The notes below the pieces were generated by a model that saw only the letters and a program-made list of their open reading frames with translations, did not search any database and was not told the DNA's origin. From Mytilus californianus (Eukaryota; Mollusca; Bivalvia; Mytilida; Mytilidae), in contig NW_026262734.1 of NCBI RefSeq assembly GCF_021869535.1, forward strand, positions 93,749,285-93,813,284: 64,000 nucleotides of DNA, written 5' to 3'. Below are positions 1-13,100 of this stretch, piece after piece; position 1 is the stretch's first letter, and each line of letters begins with the position of its first letter. Both the position numbers and the translations under genes were made by a program.

Positions 1-581
1 GAGCAATTTTATTCAAATCACCAGAACATCTTCTCCTTCATTGAAATATACTGCAAGTTTAGGCGACTATACGTATATTAAAATCCGCGGTAGAGATACC
101 CCAGGTCTTGTTGTAATAAAAACGCTACAAATTTTACTGCATCAGATGCGCATTTCGACAATTAGTGTCTCTTCAGTGATGGTTGGGACCAAACTATTTG
201 AAAATCGAAATATCGTAGAAACGTTGAGAATTGGTTTAATCGAAAAGAACTAAAAGTATTGTGAAACCAGGAAACGCACATGCAAGGACAATAATCAGTT
301 CGCCGTTTAACATTTTTTTATTTCAAACTAGGGAAATTTTTCGGCTGCCCCATGTTATCTTCAATCGGTTGTTTGCAAGTACCAGGATGCCAATACCGAA
401 CCTATGCATGGCTACTTCCTGGGCTGGTGGAACCACGGTAGACTGATATTCCACCAAGCGGTACTGACCCAGTGATACGTTTAGCTGATCACTCGACCAA
501 CTAGGCTATATAAAATATAGCTTTCGTTATTCGAGTAATGCCTTTCCTCGTCAGTTTATCTAGCGTTATATCACAGTACAT
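1..581. other. No gene recognised; probable dispersed repeat
   Basis: An open frame reaches a TAA at 251-253, but its only starts are non-ATG or internal, and I recognise no family. The wording CAGATGCGCATTTCGACAAT resembles a dispersed mussel repeat. Nothing clear was seen in 254-581. Confidence 0.4.
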
Positions 582-811
582 GAGGGTTAGGATGGGGATA
601 TCTCATTTCTGTATTCTTTAACTTTTTGGGTCATTTTTCTCTCTTTGTTATAGATTTTGCATATTATTCTCTGTTCTTTATATTTTAGCACCTCATTATT
701 TTCTATTCTTTATTTTTTTTGCCTATTTTTCTCTATTCTTTATATATTTTGCTCACCATTCTACACTTTTTGCCCATTATTCTCTATTCTGTAAACCCCA
801 TCCAGACCTTC
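582..811. mobile_element. GAGGG-TIR element, copy 1
   Basis: Ends are inverted: GAGGGTTAGGATGGGG at the left and CCCCATCCAGACCTTC at the right. The 6-bp flank GTACAT is repeated directly on both sides, a likely target-site duplication. The interior is a T-rich series of CTCTATTCTTTAT-like phrases. There is no coding potential. Confidence 0.75.
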
Positions 812-1844
812 GTACATGGTGAATAGTGGGAAGTGGATGGTGTACCTTTACGATCAGCTATATTTTGTCTGTCGTTAAGGATGACAAATCTACTTACCAT
901 GCCACCACATCAAAATTTTATTTTTATTATATACGTCTACACATGTGACATTTTTTATGACAGACATTCTCCATCAATAAGAAAGATCATCCTTTACGAC
1001 ATTTTGGTCACTCTGTCCAAAAGCATAGTTGGTATTTGTCAGATTTTGCAGCATTTGTTTGGTTTTCAATGCCCTTCTACCTCGTACTTTATTGACCTGT
1101 AGATCTTCCTTTGTCGTTTGGTTGCCGTCTCGTCGACATATACACCCCAATCTTTTCGTTATTCATATTCAATAGCATATTTGGATATCCGAACAGACAG
1201 AAATATATATTTGGTCTGTTATGCTTCGTGTGGAATCTTTTCAGATTTGTAATTGAATATTTACATAGTGGAATTTGTATTTTTATTTCAAGGAATTCAA
1301 TGTTCTCTCTATTGTATCTACCATGCTGTCATGTTTCATCCAAATGCATAATTCGTAACACGGTAATTTTGACCTGAAAAAAATAATTTCGTTCATTATC
1401 ATTTTATCCCACTCGTAGTAAAACAAATACATGTACATGTATTATATTTTCACACAGTACCAACGACCCTGATCATTTTGTGAGAATCCCGGCGTTAACG
1501 ATCGAGTACCGCCGAAGGAAGATAATTTAGCATTGTTCATTTTTGCTTCTGAATTTTTGTATTGTAAAATTTAATTAATGACTTTGAAATATATTCTAAC
1601 AGAAAATTCGGTCACTGGAGATACTTTCCATAGCGAACTTTTCCCTGATTGATCTCTTTCCATTTCGTGTACTAGATGCAAACACGTCTCTTTTTCATCT
1701 CAATTTATGGACCTCCAATCAACCTATATGTGCAAGCTACTTAAAGTCTAACATAATTGTTCACGCAGTGAGTTAAACATATTAGTTTAAAGTTGCACAC
1801 GATGAAATAGGAAACACTTATAAGCTTTAACCTTTCGGAATTTA
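812..1844. other. No gene recognised
   Basis: Two short open frames (833-1102, 1111-1377) have no recognisable domain, codon bias or splice context. I see no repeat I can name here. Confidence 0.4.
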
Positions 1845-1985
1845 AGGTTCTCAATGCTTTTCAACTTCGTACTTTATTTGGCCTTTTTAACTTTTGTGAT
1901 TCGAGCGACACTGGTGAGTCTTTTGTAGACGAAAAGTGCGTCTAGCATACACAATATCAATCCTGGTATAGATCTATGATTAGTT
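1845..1985 (+). repeat. Mussel dispersed repeat A (GACGAAACGCGCGTCTGG family)
   Basis: Has the family order: TCAACTTCGTACTTTATTTG, GATTCGAGCGACACTG, TTTTGTAGACGAAAAGTGCG, ATCAATCCTGGTAT. It is repeated throughout the window. Confidence 0.75.
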
Positions 1986-2394
1986 TATATACCTTGTCCT
2001 GTGACATGGATTGTCAGAGAAAGTCCACCATTTCCAAGTGTCACATGCTTCGTACCCACAATTGGACCATTTGCTCCTCGTCGTACAATTATATCATATT
2101 CCCCCTTGTATGCACGTACCCTCACTCTACTGGTGAAACGGTGAGTTTCATGTGTATGCCAGCGGTTTTGATAGACGTGCCCAGCTTGGTTAAACTTTTG
2201 TCATAATACAAAATATAACAGGCATTATGGAATTATTTGAGAAATTCACTTGAAATTAATCATACCGGTAGCGAACATTTACAACAGGAATATGTTAGAC
2301 TACTTTTTTATTTACGGGAAAATCTGTTCATTGCATTTGAGAACACGTCATTGGTGAAGAGCCTTAATTGAGCTTGTAACAAGATATATCATTT

Positions 2395-2645
2395 CGTGTT
2401 GATTCTGTATAAGAGTCTAATTCCTGTATTTGTACTTTTTCGATGGGTTCATTTGTACTTTTTCGATGGGTTCATTTGTACTTTTTCGATGGGTTCGTGT
2501 TGATCAGTCTTTAGTTTTCTATATTGTGTTTTGTGTACTGTTGTTTATCTTTTCGTTTTTAGCCACGGCACTGTCAGTTTGTTTTCGATTTATGAGCTTG
2601 AATATTCCTTTGCTATCTTTCGCCTTCCTTTGTCAATGGATATAA
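2395..2645 (-). repeat. Dispersed repeat C, minus orientation, with a 23-bp triplication
   Basis: TCAGTCTTTAGTTTTCTATA, GTACTGTTGTTTATCTTTTCG and CACTGTCAGTTTG are the reverse complement of the repeats at 11640-11880 and 39600-39870. At 2430-2500 the phrase TTTGTACTTTTTCGATGGG occurs three times in tandem. Confidence 0.65.
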
Positions 2646-3970
2646 TTAACAGAAAAAAGACGAAATAAGATGTTGGTATGTTTATGAACTCTCCGATGCA
2701 GGCAATTGATGTTACTCCCGTATGACATGAAATAATATTTAACATTAACAGATAAAATTATAATGCATCTAATGCAAACTGTTATAGTTCCGAGGTGTTC
2801 CTTCTAGTATGATAAACCCTTTTTCTTACAATAACCAAGGACTTGTATTATTGAAAATCAAGTTTAACATTTCAAATAAATAAATCTTTTTATTTTTATT
2901 TTAAAATGAGTGACACATTGCAATCATGAAACTGGTCAAATATTAAGAAAGTGGCATTTAGTCCGAAAATGTAAGTAAATAAAAATATATATCTGAAAAT
3001 TAATAAAATATTTTGAAATGAAATAAGATTTACTAAAATGTAATACTATTTCAATGATGTGCTATTCTCATAAATAATAATAATAAAAAAAACGCATTTT
3101 ATACCGTTACTAATTCAACTCGAAGCAAAAATACAAAATACATTAAGTATCTATTAGACTATAATGTCTCAGATAAGTGATATCTGGTACCCGATTGTTC
3201 ATCTTTTGGTTTAATATAACGCAGGGTTAGGTTACCAAGGGTTAACATTCGGTTGCGCAACTTAGTTTGGTTTACATTGAATATTCATTTCTATTGATCC
3301 GACGAAACTGTTTAAGTTGATACATATGATTACTTGTATAAACACTACTGTTTTATTTCATTATTTAGTACAAATACAACGGGACGTGACAGATACTAGT
3401 TTCACTTTTGTTTTGGAAAGAAGCACCTGGCAGCAAGGTAAATTCTACCTTCTCTAGATGGATATATTTTTGCAAAAACCCCTCCTAAACATGATATATC
3501 TGTTCAATACTCAGTTATTTTATTGCTGCAAGTTGCAGAAATATCAGAATTTCTTGTGTCCAACTTGTAATGCAATTTTCAATCTTGATTGGACTACTAA
3601 TCAACAGGAAACCGTACTTTAAAGCTACAGTTTTCCTTTGTAAAACTTTTAACCGAGGTGAGAAGCGAGTTAAATCTAAATCATTTAAAACCAACGATTA
3701 ACAAAGGGTTAAATTCAACCTCAGGATGAACAACGTTACCCAGGGTTAAACTTCATCCAAGGGATACGATAGTTAACCATCGGTTGAAATCAAAAGCAGA
3801 GATGAACGGCAGGGTCCTTTTGTAAAAAATATACAAAAAGACAAACTAAAATATAGTACATAAAAAGTAAACTAATCAATTTCTAGATAATAATAAATGC
3901 ACAAACAATAAATATAATAAACATTTGTTTTCAGGTTACTATTTTCATTCCATTTAACTAATTAACCAAA
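2646..3970. other. 3' flank of the GH10-like gene; no exon recognised
   Basis: AT-rich. Two GGGTTA-rich stretches (about 3190-3290 and 3640-3810) look like parts of one dispersed repeat in opposite orientations. I searched the minus strand for a last GH10 exon and did not see one. Confidence 0.4.
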
Positions 3971-4198
3971 TTAAAGGTAAACCTGGAAATTTTGTCCATT
4001 TGCCAATGCTGCATCCTGACTGTTCAGTTCCTTATCCCAAACATCGTCTAGAATAATACCTTCTACATCCGGTCGTGAGTATAAAAGGGTCATTACATTA
4101 TCTAACATCTGGGCTCGTAAGGTAACACTGTCTTCATGAAAAGCAAGACTTGATATCCACAATGGTGAATTTGCTTCAGCCAATTTATCAAGTCTGTA
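3971..4198 (-). CDS. GH10-like gene exon 11: nucleophile region and stop
   Basis: Encodes YRLDKLAEANSPLWISSLAF, the VEGIILDDVWD strand and NSQDAALANGQNFQVYL, followed by TAA. Ser455 replaces the nucleophile Glu, and LDDVWD replaces the usual WGFWD. The protein stops roughly 20 residues earlier than most GH10 domains. A weak donor (CAG|GTTTAC, after NFQ) could lead to a further exon, but none was recognised in the last 3.9 kb. No obvious polyadenylation signal follows the stop. Confidence 0.82.
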   Translation of the reverse strand, partial: YRLDKLAEANSPLWISSLAFHEDSVTLRAQMLDNVMTLLYSRPDVEGIILDDVWDKELNSQDAALANGQNFQVYL

Positions 4199-7100
4199 CT
4201 AAATAGTAATAATGTAAATGTATGTACTAATTTATAGATATGTTACTCTTAAACATGATTGACGCGTACATATATTCATCGTTACACAGCGTTACCAATG
4301 CTACGAGGGTAGGTATGTTTGTTGACGGATGACCAGTGCAACATTTTTTTTCCGTCCTCTATTTCTAATGATACTGTGCATGTAAAATTAGGTCATATGT
4401 CGTAATTGATTTTCAATTTTTGAATTATAAGTTGATTATGTTTTTAAAGGAATTAAACTCCTAATTCTTATCATTTCAAACATAAACTCAACTGGGAAAA
4501 AAAAATTCATCATCCAAAATTTTACCACAATATAAGAAAGGAGATAACGGCTCTTCTTTCAGATATTTGAACCGAAATGGACATCGATATCCAAATATTT
4601 TCCCGTTGAATGCCGGAAAATAACACAGCTCCGGATTATCTTTAAATAGTATAGTTATGTTTGAAAACAGAAAAACTTGAATACTTGATATCATGAAGAA
4701 ACCCTTAGACAATTGTAGTATTCAATCTGTCGGATAATCAGAACGTGGATTTTTTCTTCGAACATAAGAATAATAATACCGCTTCCAAATTAACACGTCA
4801 TAAATTACAAGCGTCCGAAAGGCTTTTCTTGATTGACTTTCATCAGTAACGTTTAATTTTCAACAGACGTTAGTGCTATTGTTTTGTTAAAAACACATTA
4901 CGTACGCGACGATATACAAGATTGCCCCTAGCACCGGTTTGAGCGCAATGTCCGTTTGACTGTCAATTAAACCGAGTGTGTACCGCATCAACACAAATTT
5001 TAGTTCAGTCGTATCTGTCTGAAAACCGTTCAAATAATTAGATAATATGTAAAAATGTTTTCATTCTACATTTCCCTTCTTTTCATCCATATTACGCTAC
5101 AAAGAAAACAAAAATAAACTGGATAGATATTTCCCTAAATCATCGGCCGACTGCAACATTCATGTTACCTCAGACTATTTTTGTTTTCGCTATATTAAAC
5201 TATGAGTTACGCTGCTAGGTAATAAAGACTTACCTTTAAAGCATCCATGTCTATTTGACTGGAGTTGAAATGTGCTTTTATACCAAGCCCATAGTATGGA
5301 GTATGTATGCTCTTTAATCGCTTAGCCATATCAGCATATGCCTAGATATATAAACGTTTCAATGCAGAGCTCGTTACAAAAGTAACAAAATAATATTGAA
5401 TCTTAAAGACAAAGAATAAGTTCATATGTTACGTAAACGTGTTCATTTTATATAAAACACTGCTGGCAAGAAAATCCAATTGAATCTTAATTTGAAGCAG
5501 ATTCGTCAGCTACAAACACCTGAGTAAGACCAGGGAAATTAAGAACAAACAAACAAATAAACAAAGCGAACAATGATCTCTCATAATCGAATTATTATTA
5601 GACACAACTAATTTGCAGTATTTTAAATTTCGTTACTTCAGCTGATTTTCTAGTGCAACCTTATATTCAAATATGCTAGCCTTGTTCTATGTTATAATCA
5701 GTAAATATAACACTTTTTACATTCATGCGTCCGAATGTTTTTTTCTTAATTGACCTCCAAAACAACAAAAATAAAAGCTTGGAAAGTATAAATAATTGAA
5801 TATTTAAATGAAAAAAGTCTAAAAAATAGTCTTCACATTTTCGTGTTTAAAAGGGAACATCATCAGGTGATTACATTTAGCACTAAATGCATTAGAGAAC
5901 CATTTCAATAACAGCGCATTTATTGCAGTTCTTTATCTTGGCTGTTGATGAAAATCTTTAACAATGGGGGCATCATTCCCAATGATTTTTCGTGTTTTGT
6001 TTTTAGATATTATCGTATTTTATTACTTTTACAAATGATCTTGGCCAACTTCTGCAAATGTTAAGTTTCTAACTGATCCCTTTTTAATATTTAAGATTCT
6101 CTTGCTCTCCATGTTATCTTATTTCAAATAACATATTAAACACTTACAGTTGTGTGTAAACTACTATTAAGAACATTCCTTTCATTTAAAAACAATCTCG
6201 CATGTGGAAATCCTTGTTTAGCTTGAAAGAATAACTCTTGTGTAATATTTGGTGATTGTGTGTAGATCTCCAGGAATTCATCTTGTAATACATCACTGTA
6301 CACATCTAAATTTTCAAAACTAAAAAAAAACCAATATATTGTCGATGATTGAACAATAATATGCCACAATTGTATGCCAATATTCTTAAAAGGAATGTTG
6401 GTACAAATTAATAAAAAAAGGGGGGCATAAACCATTAGTCAAAGTAGATGGTTGACCAATATTAAGGTGCAACAGTTTAACGATATTCTTAAAAAGAATG
6501 TTGATATAAAGTAAGGGGCATACAACATTAGCCAAAGAAATACAGAAAATGTCATGGCTGAATGAAAAGACTTATAGACATAACTTATACAATCCACATA
6601 ACACTACACAGAAAACGTAATATCTAGCAACAAGCAACTAGCAAATGAATCTACACTATACACCAGGTAAAGACGGAGTATAACTTTGTACTTAATTTGG
6701 CTTTTTTATATCTTTTTTCATTCGAGTGTCACTGATAAGTCTTTGGTAGACGAAACGCGCGTCTGGCGTACACAGTTTTAATCCATGTATCTGTAATGAA
6801 TGTATTTGTAGTTTCGCTCATTCTAGCTCTCAAGGTTATGGATTATTACACATTATTTCAAGTTTACACTGTCACAGAAATATATGTTGTGAGTAAACAA
6901 CAAAAAATGTTAGCTGCCCATGGGTAGATAGTACTCAAATATTTTCTTGCGAAAGTACAGACTACCGTCAAGTAATATAATCTTATTAACCATAATAATT
7001 CAAACCGAAAATGATTCAAAAGATGTGGTAACGATACAATTACGGATGCAGGCATAACCAGTACAGTGGGAACATTTATTGACAATATTAGTCATTATTA

Positions 7101-10100
7101 ACTAAGTCTTTAATTAAGATATTATAAACGTACCTCTCATTAAACATCGAAGCCATATAATTAATTCTATCTTGAATAGCCAGGTTTATATCTCTGAGTG
7201 GTAGCTTTGAGATCCAGTCAGGATTACTTTTGCTCAATGCAGAGAATAAGCCACTCCCCCATCTTTTTAACCTTCAATGAAATATCAAAAAATATTGTTG
7301 TACACTAAATGAAATTACAAAAAGGAGATATTATATCTTCAGTATCAGAACGGACATTGATCATGTTGATAAAATGTTATTATTTACAAGTTTGATAAGT
7401 CATCTCCCAATTATGTTTCCTCTATTTGTAAATTTCGAGGAACACATATATGTATATAATTGTTTACAGATTGTTTGAATTTATTAAGATTGCTATTTTG
7501 AACAGGATGACATAAGAACTACTTACCTATTATTTTGAAGACGTTGCGATGCTTGAAATAATGTTTCATTATCTAACTGTCTCTGTGAAATACAAATTGA
7601 CATTCTGTAAATTTAAATGTATTGATAGAACAAAAATTAGATTCATAAATTTACTTATGCCCCGCCTACGATAGTAGTGGCCATTGTGTTTTCTGGTCTA
7701 TGGGGAAACTGGCCCGTCCGAAATTTTGTCTGTTCGTCCGTCCCGTAATTTGTTTCATTAATTTAAAAGTAGTTTACAATGACGTTGTAGTAGCATCAAC
7801 CTGAAACTTAATACACTTGTTCATTTTAATAAGAACTTAAACAATTATCTGCCAAATTATGGTTTTGACCCCTCACTCCATGGTTCACGGAACAATGGAG
7901 ACGAGATAGAGTGACGAATTCATATTCAGGTTAAAGTTTTGGGTTAAGGCAGTTTAACATAAAGTAGTGGTCACATTAACTTGAAACTTAGAACGTATAT
8001 TCATAATTATGTTTATCTTTTTTTACTTTATGGCACATTATGATTGTGACCCGATTACGTTCACTGAAGAAGAACAATTATAGTGCAAACAAGGCATGGT
8101 ATCCTAAAACATTATTTTAATTTCTTCTTTAGTCATATAGCTAAAATATACATGTAAAAGTCTTCCATGTAACACTGCACCTCCCGCCAATAATAGTGAA
8201 AGATACATTCCAAAAATGAGTTAACTATATAGTTAACTCATTTGTGGAAGCATCTTTATGTTTTTCCATATAATTATTCCTTTCTTAAAAAGTTTCGTTG
8301 GAAATATTGCAACACACTCATGGACACTATGGAGTTTATGTTTCTTATCCGATCTTCACAAGACTTGGTAAACATATTCAGTATACACATAGAATTTAAG
8401 AGTTTAAAGTCAAAGTCATCTTGCTGTTTTTAATTGTATTTTCTAAATACAGTTTTGGCTATTGTGTATTCAGAACCATACCCAACAATAAATATTGTTG
8501 CAGCAAACTGGTAGTGATTGTCAACTACATTTCAAAGAAGACTATGTTCTCGGGGGAAATAACATACTCAAATCACCACTTTGTGGAAACACCATTTACG
8601 ACACCCTCATAAACCGTAAATAAAGGCAACAGTAGTATACCGCTGTTCGAAACTCATAAATCGATAGAGATAAAAACAAATCCGGGTTACAAACTAAAAC
8701 TGAGGGAAACGCATCAAATATAAGAGGACAAAAACGACACAACAAAAACACAACATTAAAATGTAACACACACAGAAACGAACTATAATATAACAATGGC
8801 CATTTTCCTGACTTGGTACAGGACATTTTAAGAAAAAAATGGTGGGTTGAACCTGGTTTTGTGGCATGCCAAACCTCCCGCTTTTATGGCAATGTTAGAT
8901 ATAACATTAAAATGACAACATTACATGACATGACTACGATACAAATAAATGGGAGAACATATAGGACAAAGAAACACACGAATAATAGCTAACAAAAGGT
9001 ACTAGGTTTAGAATTTAATACACCAGACGTGCGTCTCGTCCACACAAGACTAACCAGTGACGCTCAGATAAAAAAAGTTTGAAAGCCAAAACAAGTACAA
9101 AGCTGAAGAGCACCGGCAAATAATAGATCCTCATTGTGCCACCTTTATTTGAATAAAAAGAGGCAAAAGGTACCAACAGGGGAATCAAAGATTAGACACT
9201 AAAAACCAGAATTGTTTTGTACTATTCAAAATTTATCAAGCAAACTAGAAGATCAACATCTAACAAGATAAAAATGCAACATTAAGGCTGTTCGTTCTGC
9301 AGACTCTACTGAAAAATAGAAGTGAGTTCATTTAATAATTTTCTTTTACAGCTAAAGCAAGAAAAAAGCATCGTTGCGGTAAACATAAGAAAGTTGAATG
9401 CAAACACTAAATATTTAACTACTAATGATTCAAGTACGAACGTTATTCCTTTTTAAAAGACCCCCTTACATTTAAGCCATTGACGTCGCTGTCAGCTATA
9501 AGGGCAGACAGTTATTAAAACTGCCTATTGTTGGTCATACAAGTCGTTATCATTGCAACAACAGAAGAAGTAGTTTGTAATATACCTGATCTGATTCCAT
9601 TTTAATCCATTGTATTCCATTGTCTATTTCTCCCCACTCGAAATTGTCATACATGAACTGATCATAGTTAGTAAAAGAGTTGTTTACTAACAAGTCAGGT
9701 TCTATGGTTGTACCAAAGGCATACTGACTTCTTGTTTGTTTAATCTGAAATGTAATAGCATTTTATTCTGGTTTTGCTGCTTTGGTAAATAAAACTAAGA
9801 ACACCAATACTTTTAAGTTTATCTTTTCTAAAGTACTAATTGTTTTTTTGTGTTTAACTTAATTTTCATTGTAATTACTGAATGCGAGTCAGAAGCGTTT
9901 TTTCTTGTGACAAACAGCAAAATAGACCACTTTCGAGTAATGTCCTTCACCGGAAAGGTTAGTCAATTATGAGCGCATTTATGTAGTCATTTGCCAAAAA
10001 GAGGCGTCCGCATGTATCCCTGCACTATCAAAGTTCATCAAGCGTCTCCGTGATCGTCATTATGCATGAAATAAACTAGAAATAATGTTTGTTCCGTAGG

Positions 10101-13100
10101 TACTTAAACACAGTTCCCTAATGATAGCAGTGCTGATTAACAATTATAAGAATTAAATATGCCGAATAATTCGTGCAATATAGCATTATATGTTTTCAAC
10201 CGCTCGCTCAACATGGGAAGAAACGCACGAATGATGTTCACTAAAACCAAAGTTGTTGACGGAAATGAATTCGAAATATCTATTGGTTCGCATGCGGAGT
10301 CGAAAGTTCTTCTCTTTCCGAAATGTTTGACTTTACTACAGGGTTTTTGCAAGTTTCATGTTGTTGAATCAGCAATGTTTTTCTATGCAGTGTTTTGTTA
10401 AATGCGTTGTCTGTCTTATAGTCTTATGGACATGGAGTTTTACGATCTTTCTTTTATTTATTATTATTTTTTTTTATCAGAAACCACCCTTGTACTGTAC
10501 ATAAGTATCGTTGCCATCAAATTTTATTGCCATTATCGATCACTGGAGATTATATCTGTGACAACTTAGGGTTTGAGGGGTCAATCTACCATTTAGCTAA
10601 ACCGATTTTTACAGTGGTTTAAAATAGAGTTAAAATAATCCATATTTGATTATACTTTCTATGAGATCAATTCATCAACCATCCTATTGTCCATGCGTCT
10701 CTCAATTTACTAAGAAGATACAAACCGAAGTTGTGACTGCTTATAGAACATCGAAAGCTTATGTTTTTAAACGTAGAACTCACCAAATCAGTACGTAGGA
10801 TGTTTTGAGGATACGCTAGTTGTAATGTGGTAATGTTTTTGCGGCAATGTTTGAAATTAAATTATTTTTCTTATTTGGTAATGAACCGATAGAAAAAAAA
10901 GTTATTTTTTATTGTATAGTACTTAATTTTCTATATGATTAGAATCATGGCAATACTGGGAAAATTCGTTTTTATTTTTGATAATTTAAAAAAAAAAATG
11001 CAGGTTTTTTCATTGATGTGCCTCCTTAAAATGGGTGTTAAAAATAATTTCAGTTTGCAGGTATCGCAAAAGTCTACAAAGTAATAATTTTTCCAATATG
11101 ATAAATTTTGACTCTAATTTAAACACATATCATTAAAAGCTAGCAAAATTATATTAGAAAAAAATAAGAGTGCACGTAAAAAGCTTAAAAACCCTTAATT
11201 TCAATCAGCACGAATATATGGAAAAGAACTGACAGTAGTGGGAAAATATGATAAAAAACAAATATTTTACAATGAATTTAAAACAGAATATCGGTGGAAG
11301 AAAGATAATCAAAATCTAAAGAATGGGCATGTTACAGTTCGATTTAAAACAAAAACACAAAAATTAATCAGCATACCCGTTAGGTTACTGGAAGGACATA
11401 ATTTTTTAAATGAAAAAAAAAAGATATCAAGTTGGATCATTTAAGTAGCTATCACATATACCATGTTACACTCTATAACAGGCAGATTCAATAGAATCTG
11501 TTTCCCGCTTCCCATTAAAACATTTTGTTTTTAGCTATCCTGTATAACAGATTTGTGTTTGCTGTTCCGATTGCAATTGCAATAGTAATGTATTTTGTAA
11601 TTGTTTACAGTACATGATATGTTTCTATGTGTTACCTGTTAGCAAATAGCCTGTAAAAGGGTAAAAGAGAGGCAAATGATACAAAAGAGACATTCAAACT
11701 CGAAAAAAAACTGACAACACCATGACAAAAAACGAAAAACGACGAAAAGATAAACAACAGTACACAAATAAAAACATAGAAAACTAAAAACTGAGCAACA
11801 CGAACTCTACCCAATAACCAGGTGTGATCTCAGGTGCACCGTAATGATATGCAAACCCTGCTCTACTAGTGACACTCGTCGTATATAAGATATATTATAA
11901 AGTTGATAAGATCTTTTTAAAACTAGATTATATAAGATATCTTATATATTATATGAGATATCTTATATATTATATGAGATATCTTATATATTATATGAGA
12001 TATCTTATATATTATATGAGATATCTGATAAATATTTTTATATAAGATATCGCATATGATATATAAGATATCTCATTTAATATATAAGATATCTTATAAA
12101 GTACATAAGATATCTTATATAATATATCAGATATCTTATATAAATTATAAGATATCTACCTCTACCTAAGTGTTGCCAAACGCATGGGGTCAGTTTGCTC
12201 CTCTATATTAGGCTCTGTTTTATCTTCACTAATTACACTTGTGCTACTTCCGGTGTTATATGTGTATTCAGTGTTAAAGTTTTATCTCATTGGGTGGTTT
12301 TTTCGATGCTAGTCTAGACGATGTTACGTTCTTTGCAGTCACTACGATGTCTGTTAGGTTATTCCACACTTCCACCACTCGGTTAGTAAAGTAGTATTTC
12401 CTTACGTCTAGTCTGCTTCTGTTTCATTTCTTCGAGTTGCCTCTTGTTGTCGAGCTTGTGTTACGAGTAACTAAACCTTCTGTTACTCGTGAGTCATAAA
12501 CTCCTGTTGTTATCTTGTAGGTCTCTATCATGTCGCCTCTTAAACTTTGAAATTTCAACGTAGGAATTTTCAAAGTTTTAAATCGTTCTTCGTATGACAG
12601 ATCTTTGTATTTGGATAACATTTTTGTTGCTCTACATTGGACGTTTTTAATTTTCTCGATATCTTTCCTTTTGTACGGGTTCCATACACCACTAGCATAT
12701 TCAAGATGAGGACGGGCTAATGCCTTAAATAGTAGACAGAAGCTTTTATAATCTAAATATTTAAAAGTTCTTTCCAACTAGTTGGTTTGCTTTGTTGACT
12801 TGCGTCTGTATATGTTTATCGAATTTCAATTTGGAATCTTAGTATCTCCTTCATCTTTCTCTGACTGAACTGTTTCTAGTGTAATTTCATATCCATCGTA
12901 TGTAGACATTTTATATGTTCTCTCTTGCCCAGAAGTGGATTTGGTAGAAATTGGTAATGCTTTGCATGTGACCAAGTCGAAACGTAATAGCTATTTTTAA
13001 CTCCATTTGAACATACTATCTGTGTCACCTTGCATTATGTGTTGTCAATTTTGCTGTTTACAGATCTTTATAGTGTTGTGTCGTCTGCAAACATGAATAC

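Noticed and set aside
41-253. Open frame at the window start
   Set aside because: It begins at a TTG, no domain is recognised, and part of its wording resembles a dispersed mussel repeat.
10137-10401. Overlapping open frames on both strands in a GH10-like intron
   Set aside because: No family recognised; overlap on both strands and lack of splice signals suggest chance or old repeat debris.
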